From Streptomyces noursei (GTDB lineage: Bacteria; Actinomycetota; Actinomycetes; Streptomycetales; Streptomycetaceae): a stretch of 64,000 nucleotides of DNA. The stretch is from contig NZ_LWBU01000363.1 in the NCBI RefSeq assembly GCF_001646665.1, positions 143,786-207,785 of the forward strand, given 5' to 3'. Shown here piece by piece: positions 45,026 to 53,532 of this stretch (its first letter is position 1; each line of letters starts with the position of its first letter). A program made the position numbers and the translations under genes. A model generated the notes under the pieces. It made no database searches and was not told the origin of the DNA. It saw nothing but the letters and a program-made list of their open reading frames with translations.

Positions 45026-45150
45026 GTTCTCCTCAGTCCTCGCTGGTTCCGCTACCCCCAGCTGTGGTGATCAGGCACCGTGTGGCCTGTCAGACGGGGA
45101 AGCGGCCCAAAGGGTTGCACGGCGGGCCGAGGACTCCCGGAGAACGCGCT

Positions 45151-45182
45151 GTGCCCACCGCGCCGGGGCGCGATGGGCACAG
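45151..45182 (-). terminator. Stem-loop downstream of the trypsin-like protease gene
   Basis: TGTGCCCA (45151-45158) pairs with TGGGCACA (45175-45182), with an inner GCGCC/GGCGC stem. It lies about 110 nt after the protease stop codon in the 267-nt gap before the LCP gene. The rest of that gap shows nothing. Confidence 0.55.
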
Positions 45183-45292
45183 ATCGTGGTTCACCTGCGG
45201 TTTCCGGAGGGCCGGGGGCCCGGGGCGGCTCGTGGACGAGCCGTCCCGGACGTGGCGAACGTCGCACGTTCCCCGGCTGCCGGGAGGGTCGG

Positions 45293-47074
45293 TCAGCCGA
45301 ACAGGTTGTAGGCCTGCCAGCCGGTGCCGAACGCCACCCGGGTGTTGAAGCCGCCGTTGCCCTTGCCCGGGTACAGCCAGAGCTTGCCGGTGGTGTCGCG
45401 GGCCAGGACGTCGGCGACGCCGTCGCTGTTGACGTCACCGGTGGTGGCGAGGGCGTTCATCGAGCCGAAGGCGGCGACCAGGACGGGCGCGGACCACGGC
45501 TTGGTGGCGACGCCGGTGCCCTTGTACAGGTAGGTCTTGCCGTCCGTGGCGCGGGCGAAGATGTCGGCCTTGCCGTCGTTGGTGAAGTCACCGTGACCGC
45601 GGACCATCGTGTACGAACCCCAGCCGGTGCCGACGGTGACGGGGGCGTTGAAGCCGCCGTTGCCGCGGCCCGGGTAGACGCGCATGGTGCCGGCCGAGTC
45701 GACCGTGACCAGGTCGGGCAGCTCGTCACCGGTGACGTCGCCGGGGGCGACGATCGCCTTGTGCTTGCCCCAGCCCGTGGCGACGAGCTTGGACTGCCAC
45801 TCGCCGAGCGCCGGGACCCAGTGGTCCCAGTAGACGCTGCCGTTGTAGCGCGTCAGCATGTCCTCGTTGTCGTCGCGGTCGAGGTCCGTCTGCAGCGCCA
45901 GGGTGTAGCCGCCGAAGTACCCCATGTTGTAGGTACGGCTCAGCGAGCTGATCTTCGAGTTCCAGCCGAACAGCGTGGAGTCGGAGGTGCGGCGGGTCAG
46001 CAGGTCGGCCGCGTGGTCGTTGTTCCAGTTGGCGTCGTCGACGCGGGACTGGAGCGAGGCGGAGTACGTGGAGACCTTCGCGTACACGCCGTACTTGCCG
46101 GCGGCGGAGCAGTTCTCGTCGCCCCAGGAGACGATGCCGACGAGCCGGCCGCTCACGACCAGCGGGCCGCCGGAGTCACCGTTGCAGGTGGTCTCGCTGG
46201 TCTCGTCGCTGCCGGTCGGCGCCGCGCCCGCGCAGAGCATGTGGCCCTTGATGAAGCCGTCCGGGTAGGCGGCGCCGCACGCGGTGTCCGAGACGATGTC
46301 GGCGTCGGCCACCTTCAGCGTGGGCGAGCCGCTGTTGGGCTCGGTGGAGCTGGTGCGGCCCCAGCCGTACACCTTGCCGTCCAGGCCCGCCTGGTACAGC
46401 GCGCCGTCCGTCGGCTGCGCGAGCGGCAGCGGCTTGGCGGTGGTGGGCGAGGTGAGGGTGAGGACGGCGACGTCCCCGTCGAGCGTGTACGGGCTGTACG
46501 AGGGGTGGTTCCACTGGCGGTAGGCGCCGAACACGGTGCCGCCGTGGAAGTCCCAGCTGCCGTCCGCGTTCTCGGTGGGCACCTTGTCGGTGCCGGTGAT
46601 GACCGCACCGTCCTCGTACCACTTGATGCCCTTGACGCAGTGCGCCGCGGTGGCGACCTTCGTCGGGGCGATGACCACGCCGCCGCAGAAGTAGCCCGCG
46701 CCGGTGCTGTCGCTGAAGTGGAGCTGCGCCATCCAGGGCGCGGTGGAGATGGTGGTCGTCGAGCCGCCGATGATGCGCGCGCTCGGGGCGCTGCCGGTGC
46801 TGTCGGCCGCCGCGGCGTCGGGCTGCTTGACCAGGGAACGCTCGCTGGTCGCGTCGCCCTTCATCGCCTTGATGGTGCGCTGGCGGAGCTCCTGCTTGGA
46901 GGGCTCGGCGGGCTTCTGCGTGTCCATGCTGATCCGCGGCGCCTCGCCGGCCTCCGCGGAGTCCGAGCCGGTGACCGCGATGCCCGCTCCCACCAGGGCG
47001 ACGACTGCGGCAGCGGCCGGCAGCGCCAGTGTCATACGGCGCCGGTGACGGCCGCCGCGCGTGCGTATCTGCAC
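45293..47074 (-). CDS. Secreted trypsin-like serine protease with FG-GAP/VCBS repeats
   Basis: A 593-residue secreted protein. The basic N terminus and hydrophobic core (LALPAAAAVVALVGAGIAVTG) form a signal peptide. The S1 protease domain starts at RIIGGSTT and has the triad in ATAAHCV (His), DGDVAVLTL (Asp) and CNGDSGGPL (Ser). The last 250 residues are FG-GAP/VCBS-type repeats (DLDRDDNEDML, GDVTGDELPDLV, GDFTNDGKADIF, GDVNSDGVADVL) that likely form a calcium-binding propeller. Start GTG 47074 is chosen over in-frame 47248, since it places the signal near the N terminus. Confidence 0.9.
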   Translation of the reverse strand: MQIRTRGGRHRRRMTLALPAAAAVVALVGAGIAVTGSDSAEAGEAPRISMDTQKPAEPSKQELRQRTIKAMKGDATSERSLVKQPDAAAADSTGSAPSARIIGGSTTTISTAPWMAQLHFSDSTGAGYFCGGVVIAPTKVATAAHCVKGIKWYEDGAVITGTDKVPTENADGSWDFHGGTVFGAYRQWNHPSYSPYTLDGDVAVLTLTSPTTAKPLPLAQPTDGALYQAGLDGKVYGWGRTSSTEPNSGSPTLKVADADIVSDTACGAAYPDGFIKGHMLCAGAAPTGSDETSETTCNGDSGGPLVVSGRLVGIVSWGDENCSAAGKYGVYAKVSTYSASLQSRVDDANWNNDHAADLLTRRTSDSTLFGWNSKISSLSRTYNMGYFGGYTLALQTDLDRDDNEDMLTRYNGSVYWDHWVPALGEWQSKLVATGWGKHKAIVAPGDVTGDELPDLVTVDSAGTMRVYPGRGNGGFNAPVTVGTGWGSYTMVRGHGDFTNDGKADIFARATDGKTYLYKGTGVATKPWSAPVLVAAFGSMNALATTGDVNSDGVADVLARDTTGKLWLYPGKGNGGFNTRVAFGTGWQAYNLFG

Positions 47075-47290
47075 TAGGTAAACCCCTTGGGTCGACCCGG
47101 CGCAGCGCGACCGCCGCGCCGGAAGAAATCCATGACGGTGGCGGGCTCTGCCGGCACACGGGCAGCGAGCCGGAAAACCCCCCTGGCCTCGGCTCTTGCT
47201 GCGCGGTGGAATCCCCCCACGTCGATGCGAGGATGCTACGCCTGTCAAGTGCTGGTTGACCAGCGGCGGGTGAGAAATTCGTGAAAGCGA

Positions 47291-47322
47291 GACCGCCCCG
47301 TCACCGAAGTGACGGGGCGGTC
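47291..47322 (-). terminator. Intrinsic terminator after rho
   Basis: GACCGCCCCGTCAC (47291-47304) pairs perfectly with GTGACGGGGCGGTC (47309-47322) around a CGAA loop. It is 23 nt downstream of the rho stop codon. It is the strongest simple hairpin in this part of the window. Confidence 0.85.
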
Positions 47323-47345
47323 CGTTATGTCCTGCTGATACGGCG

Positions 47346-49403
47346 TCAGTCGCCGCCGTTGCCGGACGGGGTCGTCTTCTGGATCTGGAGCAGGAACTCG
47401 GCGTTCGACTTCGTCTGCTTCATCTTGTCGAGCAGCAGCTCGATCGCCTGCTGCTGGTCGAGCGCGTGCAGCACCCGGCGCAGCTTCCAGACGATGGCGA
47501 GCTCGTCGCTGCCCAGCAGGATCTCCTCCTTGCGGGTGCCGGACGCGTCGACGTCCACCGCCGGGAAGATGCGCTTGTCGGCGAGCTTCCGGTCGAGCTT
47601 GAGCTCCATGTTGCCGGTGCCCTTGAACTCCTCGAAGATCACCTCGTCCATGCGCGAGCCGGTGTCGACCAGCGCGGTGGCCAGGATGGTCAGCGAGCCG
47701 CCGTCCTCGATGTTGCGCGCGGCACCGAAGAAGCGCTTCGGCGGGTAGAGCGCGGTCGAGTCGACACCACCGGACAGGATGCGGCCGGAGGCGGGCGCCG
47801 CGAGGTTGTACGCGCGGCCCAGGCGGGTGATGGAGTCCAGCAGGACGACCACGTCGTGACCCAGCTCGACGAGGCGCTTGGCGCGCTCGATGGCCAGCTC
47901 GGCGACGGTGGTGTGGTCCTCGGCGGGACGGTCGAAGGTCGAGGAGATGACCTCGCCCTTGACCGACCGCTGCATGTCGGTGACCTCTTCCGGACGCTCG
48001 TCGACGAGGACGACCATCAGGTGGCACTCGGGGTTGTTCGTGGTGATCGCGTTGGCGACCGCCTGCATGATCATGGTCTTGCCGGTCTTCGGCGGGGCCA
48101 CGATCAGGCCGCGCTGGCCCTTGCCGATCGGCGACACGAGGTCGATGATCCGCGTGGTCAGCACACCCGGGTCGGTCTCCAGACGGAGGCGGTCCTGCGG
48201 GTAGAGCGGGGTCAGCTTGTTGAACTCGGGACGGCCCCGGCCGGAGTCGGCGGCCATGCCGTTGGCCGAGTCCAGACGGACCAGCGCGTTGAACTTCTCG
48301 CGGCGCTCGCCCTCCTTAGGCTGGCGCACGGCACCGGTGATGTGGTCGCCCTTGCGCAGGCCGTTCTTGCGGACCTGGGCGAGGGAGACGTACACGTCGT
48401 TCGGGCCCGGCAGGTAGCCGGAGGTCCGGATGAACGCGTAGTTGTCGAGGATGTCCAGGATGCCCGCGACGGGGATCAGGACGTCGTCCTCGGAGACCTG
48501 CGGCTCACCGGTCGCGAACTCGTCGCGGCCACGACGGCCGCGGCGGTCGCGGTACCGGCCGCGGCGCCCGCGGCGGCCGCCCTCGTCGTCGAAGTCGTCC
48601 TGCGGGCCGGCCTGGCCGCCCTGCTGGCCGCCCTGGCGCTGCTGGCGCTGGCCGCCCTGCTGGTCGTCGCCCTTGCCGCCGCGGTCGCGCTGACGGTCGC
48701 GCTGACGGTCCCGGCGCTCACCACGGTCACCGCGGTCGCCACGGTCACCGCGGTCGCGCTGGCGGTCGCGGCGGCTGCCCTCGGCGGTGTCGGCGGACGC
48801 CTCGGCCTTGGCCTCGGACTGCCCGTCGGCCTTGGTGTCGGTCCTGGCCTCCGTGCGGACGTCCGTGCGCACCTCGGTGCGGACGTCGCCCTCGGGGCTG
48901 CCGGCGGGTGCGGTGGCGCGGCGGCGGCGGCGCTCGCCGACGGGCTGGTCGTCGCTGGCGGGCTGACCGGGGATCTCGATCTGCTGCTGCGCCACGACCT
49001 TGTCCGCCTTCCCGGCGGACGTCTCGACGGCCTTGTCGGCCGCGACGGCGGTCTTGTCGACGGCCTTGGCGGCGTCGTCGCCCGTACGGGCCTTGGAGGT
49101 GGCGCGGCGCTTCGGCTTCGTCTCGGCGGCACCGGCCGCGTCGGCGGTCTTCGGCGCGGAGGCGCCGCCTCCGGCCTGCGCCTCCTTGATGACCTCGATC
49201 AGCTGGCTCTTGCGCATGCGCGCGGTGCCCCTGATGCCGAGGCCTGACGCGACCTGCTGCAGCTCGGCCAGGACCATGCCCTCGAGGCCGGTGCCGGAGC
49301 GGCGGCGCCGTGACGTGGTGCCAGTGGCAGCACCTGCGGCGGGCGCGGTGGTGTCGACACTGTTGTCGGCAGTCACGCCCATCAGATCGGTGGTGTCGCT
49401 CAC
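47346..49403 (-). CDS. rho: Transcription termination factor Rho
   Basis: A 685-residue hexameric RNA helicase. The N-terminal Rho domain (GLEGMVLAELQQVASGLGI) is separated by a long Arg/Asp/Gly/Gln-rich insert (about residues 80-300, GDRGDRGDRGERRDRQRDR-like) from the RNA-binding fold (GILDILDNYAFIRTSGYLP). The ATPase has P-loop APPKTGKT near residue 436, and the Q-loop and R-loop follow. Such inserts are usual in actinobacterial Rho and bind RNA. Start GTG 49403 has AAGGA about 7 nt upstream. The frame is open 98 codons further up, so an N-terminal extension cannot be ruled out. Confidence 0.95.
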   Translation of the reverse strand: MSDTTDLMGVTADNSVDTTAPAAGAATGTTSRRRRSGTGLEGMVLAELQQVASGLGIRGTARMRKSQLIEVIKEAQAGGGASAPKTADAAGAAETKPKRRATSKARTGDDAAKAVDKTAVAADKAVETSAGKADKVVAQQQIEIPGQPASDDQPVGERRRRRATAPAGSPEGDVRTEVRTDVRTEARTDTKADGQSEAKAEASADTAEGSRRDRQRDRGDRGDRGDRGERRDRQRDRQRDRGGKGDDQQGGQRQQRQGGQQGGQAGPQDDFDDEGGRRGRRGRYRDRRGRRGRDEFATGEPQVSEDDVLIPVAGILDILDNYAFIRTSGYLPGPNDVYVSLAQVRKNGLRKGDHITGAVRQPKEGERREKFNALVRLDSANGMAADSGRGRPEFNKLTPLYPQDRLRLETDPGVLTTRIIDLVSPIGKGQRGLIVAPPKTGKTMIMQAVANAITTNNPECHLMVVLVDERPEEVTDMQRSVKGEVISSTFDRPAEDHTTVAELAIERAKRLVELGHDVVVLLDSITRLGRAYNLAAPASGRILSGGVDSTALYPPKRFFGAARNIEDGGSLTILATALVDTGSRMDEVIFEEFKGTGNMELKLDRKLADKRIFPAVDVDASGTRKEEILLGSDELAIVWKLRRVLHALDQQQAIELLLDKMKQTKSNAEFLLQIQKTTPSGNGGD

Positions 49404-49785
49404 GAAGGGTCCTTCCCTGGAGCGGACGTCGGCCTTCTGGCTCGGCGACCGGTTGTGCTGTCCGACGGCGGTCCTTGATCGGTGGACCGAGTCGGGGCGG
49501 TGGTCCCGCCGGGTACGGCGGAGAAGAAAAGACGTGCTGGGTTCCGGCCCGAGGCCCCCTGCTCGGCCCGCTCCTGGGAAAAGCGAGGGGTGTCGCGCGC
49601 CGGTTCCGGAGCGTGCTCGAAACTGCTCAGGCAGGCTGCTCAGGCAGTGGAGGAGGCTCCCGGAAGAATGGTGGTCCCGGATGGGGACACTCAGCACCGC
49701 GCCACAAAGACGTCGGGTGCAGATTCGAGGTTAACACTACCGGCTCCAACAAACATTCCCCCTCTCCAACACCGGCAACCGTGCA
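49404..49785 (-). promoter_or_regulatory. rho leader and thrB 3' flank (no gene)
   Basis: A 382-nt gap without a convincing gene. On the minus strand it is the rho 5' region. A TANNNT-type -10 (TAGTGT, 49734-49739) lies in a small AT-rich patch next to the thrB stop, but no good -35 was found. If this is the promoter, the leader is about 320 nt long, room for the autoregulation known for rho genes. No riboswitch fold was recognised. Confidence 0.35.
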
Positions 49786-50703
49786 CTACGGGGCGAGCGG
49801 CAGGACGCTCGCGCCCGGGACGTCGAGGGCCAGCCTGTTGGCCGCCCAGCCCTCGCCCGCCAGCCGCGCGACCTTCTCCGCCGTGCCGTCCTCGGCCAGC
49901 GCGAGCACCGTGGGGCCCGCACCGGAGATGACCGCGGGGACGCCGTCCGCACGCAGTCGGTTCACAAGATCGATGCTCTGCGGCATCGCGGGGGCCCGGT
50001 ACTCCTGGTGCAGCCGGTCCTCCGTGGCGGCGAGCAGCAGCTCGGGGCGCCTGGTCAGGGCCTCGACGAGCAGCGCGGCGCGGCCGGCGTTGACCGCGGC
50101 GTCGACGTGGGGGACGGTGCGCGGCAGCAGGCCGCGGGCGGTTTCGGTGAGGACCGGCTTACCGGGGACGAAAACCACCGGAACGATGGAATCGGCGGGG
50201 TCCATCCTGATCGCCCGGGCGGCGCCGCCCTCGGTCCAGGCGAGGGTGAAGCCGCCGAGCAGGCAGGCGGCGACGTTGTCCGGGTGGCCCTCGATCTCGG
50301 TGGCCAGCTCCAGCAGCGCGGCGTCGTCGAGCCGGGCGTCGCCGCCTATGGTCACCGCGCGGGCGGCGACGATGCCGGCGCAGATGGCGGCCGAGGAGGA
50401 GCCCAGGCCCCGCCCGTGCGGGATGCGGTTGGCGCAGACGACCTCCAGGCCGCGCGGCTGTCCGCCGAGCAGGTCGAAGGCGGTGCGCAGGGAGCGTACG
50501 AGCAGATGGCTCTCGTCGCGCGGGAGGTTGTCGGCGCCCTCTCCGGCGATGTCGATGTGCAGCCCGGAGTCGGCGACCCGGACGACCACGTCGTCGTACA
50601 GCCCCAGCGACAGGCCGAAGGCGTCGAAGCCCGGGCCGAGGTTGGCGCTGGTGGCGGGAACGCGCACCCGGACGGCGGCGGCGCGGAACGCTGGACCGGC
50701 CAT
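49786..50703 (-). CDS. thrB: Homoserine kinase
   Basis: A 305-residue GHMP kinase phosphorylating homoserine at the penultimate step of threonine synthesis. The ATP loop PHGRGLGSSSA is at 95-105. N-terminal ATSANLGPGFDAFGLSL and the C-terminal GPTVLALAE segment are typical. ATG 50703 has GGAGAG upstream. It is separated from thrC by a 376-nt gap, unlike the tight hom-thrC spacing. Confidence 0.96.
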   Translation of the reverse strand: MAGPAFRAAAVRVRVPATSANLGPGFDAFGLSLGLYDDVVVRVADSGLHIDIAGEGADNLPRDESHLLVRSLRTAFDLLGGQPRGLEVVCANRIPHGRGLGSSSAAICAGIVAARAVTIGGDARLDDAALLELATEIEGHPDNVAACLLGGFTLAWTEGGAARAIRMDPADSIVPVVFVPGKPVLTETARGLLPRTVPHVDAAVNAGRAALLVEALTRRPELLLAATEDRLHQEYRAPAMPQSIDLVNRLRADGVPAVISGAGPTVLALAEDGTAEKVARLAGEGWAANRLALDVPGASVLPLAP

Positions 50704-51079
50704 CGCTCGCTGACTCTCCTTGGATCTGACGACGTGATTGTCGAGGGTTTTCGGGGTGTTCGAGGGGGTTCTGAGGGCGTTCGTGGGGGTCGGGGTTCTA
50801 CGAGGGGTACGGAGACCCGGGGCCGCAGCGGCGTCAACGGCAACAGCACCGCGGCATATGCGGCGGGGCGGGTTCGGTACAGCCTATCGAAGGAAGGTTC
50901 TGTGGCGACATAGGGCGCACAGGAGGCGCACGATGCGTGTCGCGAGCCCGCCCGTGCTTCCGCGTACGGCGCTGTGCGGGTTGCGGTTTTCGGCCAGACT
51001 TCGCGGGTGCGGGGGCGGCCGGCGCCCGGTCGGGAGCGGCCCGGGCCCGAGGGGGCGCCGGGCCGGTCCCGACCGTCGC
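50704..51079 (-). promoter_or_regulatory. Gap between thrC and thrB with C-rich leader
   Basis: No gene is apparent in these 376 nt. A -10-like TAGGCT lies on the minus strand at 50881-50886, so thrB may have its own promoter. Between it and thrB, the minus strand at about 50738-50815 is C-rich and G-poor with recurrent GAACCCC/GAACGCCC units. That is the composition expected of a Rho utilisation site on the mRNA. The plus strand is correspondingly G-run-rich. Confidence 0.4.
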
Positions 51080-52138
51080 TCAGACCAGTCCGAGCCGCTC
51101 GGCGGCGGTGGCCGCGTCGACCGGCACGGTGACCGGCTGGGGCGCTCCGGCGACCGCCCAGTCCGGGTCCTTCAGACCGTTTCCGGTCACGGTGCACACG
51201 ATCGTCTGCCCCGGGTCCACCTTGCCCTGCTCGGCCGCCTTCAGCAGGCCGGCCACGGACGCCGCGGAGGCGGGCTCCACGAAGACGCCCTCCTGCGAGG
51301 CCAACAGGCGGTAGGCGCGCAGGATCTCACGGTCCGTCACCTCGTCGATGAACCCGCCCGACTCGTCCCGCGCGGCCAGGGCGTAGTTCCAGGAGGCCGG
51401 GTTGCCGATGCGGATCGCGGTGGCGATGGTCGACGGGTCCTTGACGACCTCGCCGCGCACGATCGGCGCGGAGCCGGAGGCCTGGAAGCCCCACATGCGG
51501 GGGGTGCGGGTGGCGACCTTGTCCGCGGCGTACTCGGTGTAGCCCTTCCAGTACGCGGTGATGTTGCCGGCGTTGCCGACGGGCAGGACGTGGATGTCCG
51601 GGGCGTCGCCCAGCATGTCCACGATCTCGAACGCGGCGGTCTTCTGGCCCTCGATACGGACCGGGTTGACCGAATTGACCAGCGCCACCGGGTAGTTGTC
51701 GGACAGCGCGCGGGCCAGCGTCAGGCAGTCGTCGAAGTTGCCGTCCACCTGGAGGATCTTGGCGCCGTGGACCAGCGCCTGGCCCATCTTGCCGAGCGCG
51801 ATCTTGCCCTGCGGGACGAGGACGGCGGAGACCATGCCGGCCCGGACGGCGTACGCGGCCGCCGACGCGGACGTGTTGCCGGTGGAGGCGCAGATGACGG
51901 CCTGCGCGCCCTCCTCCTTGGCCCGCGTGATGGCCATCGTCATGCCGCGGTCCTTGAAGGAGCCGGTCGGGTTGGCACCCTCGACCTTCAGGTGGACCTC
52001 ACACCCCGTGCGCTCGGAGAGCACCTGCGCGGGCACGAGCGGCGTACCACCCTCACGGAGCGTGACGACCGGGGTCGTGTCGGTGACCGGCAGCCGGTCG
52101 CGGTACTCCTCGATGATTCCGCGCCACTGGTGAGTCAT
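51080..52138 (-). CDS. thrC: Threonine synthase
   Basis: A 352-residue PLP enzyme making threonine from O-phosphohomoserine. The Schiff-base lysine is K62 in NPTGSFKDRGMTMA. The glycine-rich phosphate loop reads PVGNAGNITAYWKG and STGNTSASAAAYA is conserved. ATG 52138 begins 6 nt after the hom stop, indicating one operon. Confidence 0.96.
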   Translation of the reverse strand: MTHQWRGIIEEYRDRLPVTDTTPVVTLREGGTPLVPAQVLSERTGCEVHLKVEGANPTGSFKDRGMTMAITRAKEEGAQAVICASTGNTSASAAAYAVRAGMVSAVLVPQGKIALGKMGQALVHGAKILQVDGNFDDCLTLARALSDNYPVALVNSVNPVRIEGQKTAAFEIVDMLGDAPDIHVLPVGNAGNITAYWKGYTEYAADKVATRTPRMWGFQASGSAPIVRGEVVKDPSTIATAIRIGNPASWNYALAARDESGGFIDEVTDREILRAYRLLASQEGVFVEPASAASVAGLLKAAEQGKVDPGQTIVCTVTGNGLKDPDWAVAGAPQPVTVPVDAATAAERLGLV

Positions 52139-52144
52139 TGCTGG

Positions 52145-53437
52145 TTACTCTCCTTCGACCCGCATGATGCTGGCGACACCGCGCACGGTGTCGAGCTTCC
52201 GCAGCGCCTCGACGGTCCCGGACAGGGCGGCGTCGGGCGCGCGGTGGGTGACGACGACGAGGGACGCCTCGCCGTCCTTGCCCTGCTGGCGCACCGTATC
52301 GATGGATACGCCGTGCTCGGCGAAGACCGTCGCCACCTGGGCGAGGACGCCCGGCTTGTCGGCCACGTCGAGACTGATGTGGTACCGCGTCACCACGTCG
52401 CCCATGGGGCTGACGGGGAGCTGGGTGTACGCGGACTCGCCGGGACCCGTCGCGTCGTTGAGGCGGTTGCGGCAGACGGCGACGAGGTCGCCGAGGACGG
52501 CGGACGCGGTCGGCGAACCGCCGGCACCGGGTCCGTAGAACATGAGCTGCCCGGCCGCGTCGGCCTCGACGAACACGGCGTTGTACGCGCCGCGCACCGA
52601 GGCGAGCGGGTGGCTCAGCGGGATCATCGCGGGGTGCACGCGCGCGGTGACGGACCCGCCGTCGGCGGCCCGCTCGCAGATGGCGAGCAGCTTGATGGTG
52701 CAGCCCATCCGCTTGGCGGAGGCGAAGTCGGCGGCGGTCACCTCGGTCATGCCCTCGCGGTACACGTCGTCGAGGCGCACGCGCGTGTGGAAGGCGATGC
52801 CGGCGAGGATCGCGGCCTTGGCGGCGGCGTCGAAGCCCTCGACGTCGGCGGTCGGGTCGGCCTCCGCGTACCCGAGGGCGGTGGCCTCGTCGAGCGCCTC
52901 GGAGTACCCGGCGCCCGAGGTGTCCATCTTGTCGAGGATGAAGTTGGTGGTGCCGTTGACGATGCCCAGCACCCGGTTGACCTTGTCACCGGCGAGGGAC
53001 TCGCGCAGCGGGCGGATCAGCGGGATGGCGCCGGCGACGGCGGCCTCGTAGTACAGGTCCCGGCCGTGCTGCTCGGCCGCGGCGTACAGGCTCTGGCCCT
53101 CCTGGGCGAGGAGCGCCTTGTTCGCCGACACCACGGAGGCGCCGTGCTCGAAGGCGGTGGTGATGAGCGTGCGGGCGGGCTCGATGCCGCCGATGACCTC
53201 GACGACCACGTCGATGTCCCCGCGTTTGACCAGGGCGGTCGCGTCGGTGGTGATCAGCTCCGGCGGGATGCCGGCCCGCACCTTGGAGGGCCGGCGGACG
53301 GCGACACCGGCGAGCTCGACCGGCGCGCCGATGCGCGCGGCGAGGTCGTCGGCGTGCGTCGTCATGATGCGCGCCACCTCTGAGCCGACCACTCCACAGC
53401 CCAGCAGCGCCACCTTCAGCGGACGCGTACGCATCAT
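52145..53437 (-). CDS. hom: Homoserine dehydrogenase
   Basis: A 430-residue NAD(P)-dependent enzyme at the branch to threonine and methionine. The Rossmann motif is LLGCGVVGSEV (G13, G15, G18). GVVNGTTNFILDKM and the catalytic Asp/Lys region follow. A C-terminal ACT domain (HISLDVADKPGVLAQVATVF, about residues 350-425) is the usual site of threonine feedback. ATG 53437, with a second ATG at 53434. Leads the hom-thrC operon; a hairpin lies 47 nt upstream. Confidence 0.96.
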   Translation of the reverse strand: MMRTRPLKVALLGCGVVGSEVARIMTTHADDLAARIGAPVELAGVAVRRPSKVRAGIPPELITTDATALVKRGDIDVVVEVIGGIEPARTLITTAFEHGASVVSANKALLAQEGQSLYAAAEQHGRDLYYEAAVAGAIPLIRPLRESLAGDKVNRVLGIVNGTTNFILDKMDTSGAGYSEALDEATALGYAEADPTADVEGFDAAAKAAILAGIAFHTRVRLDDVYREGMTEVTAADFASAKRMGCTIKLLAICERAADGGSVTARVHPAMIPLSHPLASVRGAYNAVFVEADAAGQLMFYGPGAGGSPTASAVLGDLVAVCRNRLNDATGPGESAYTQLPVSPMGDVVTRYHISLDVADKPGVLAQVATVFAEHGVSIDTVRQQGKDGEASLVVVTHRAPDAALSGTVEALRKLDTVRGVASIMRVEGE

Positions 53438-53483
53438 CCGACCTCACTTCTCATACTTCTACGGTGTGGACCAGTCTCACTCA

Positions 53484-53512
53484 CCGGACGGAAGTTTCTC
53501 CCTTCCGTCCGG
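53484..53512 (-). terminator. Stem-loop between lysA and hom
   Basis: CCGGACGGAAG (53484-53494) pairs perfectly with CTTCCGTCCGG (53502-53512) over a 7-nt loop, in the 95-nt gap. It lies 20 nt after the lysA stop and 47 nt before the hom start. AT-rich DNA (53513-53535) precedes it on the minus strand. It could terminate lysA or attenuate read-through into hom. Confidence 0.6.
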
Positions 53513-53532
53513 ATTATGAGATATCTATTTCA

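Noticed and set aside
47243..47248. TTGACA -35 hexamer upstream of the protease gene on the minus strand
   Set aside because: No TANNNT -10 lies at 16-19 nt spacing, so a promoter could not be supported.
47081..47250. Possible riboswitch (c-di-AMP type) upstream of the protease gene
   Set aside because: The leader is structured and GC-rich, but I could not match the conserved ydaO core segments, so no call was made.
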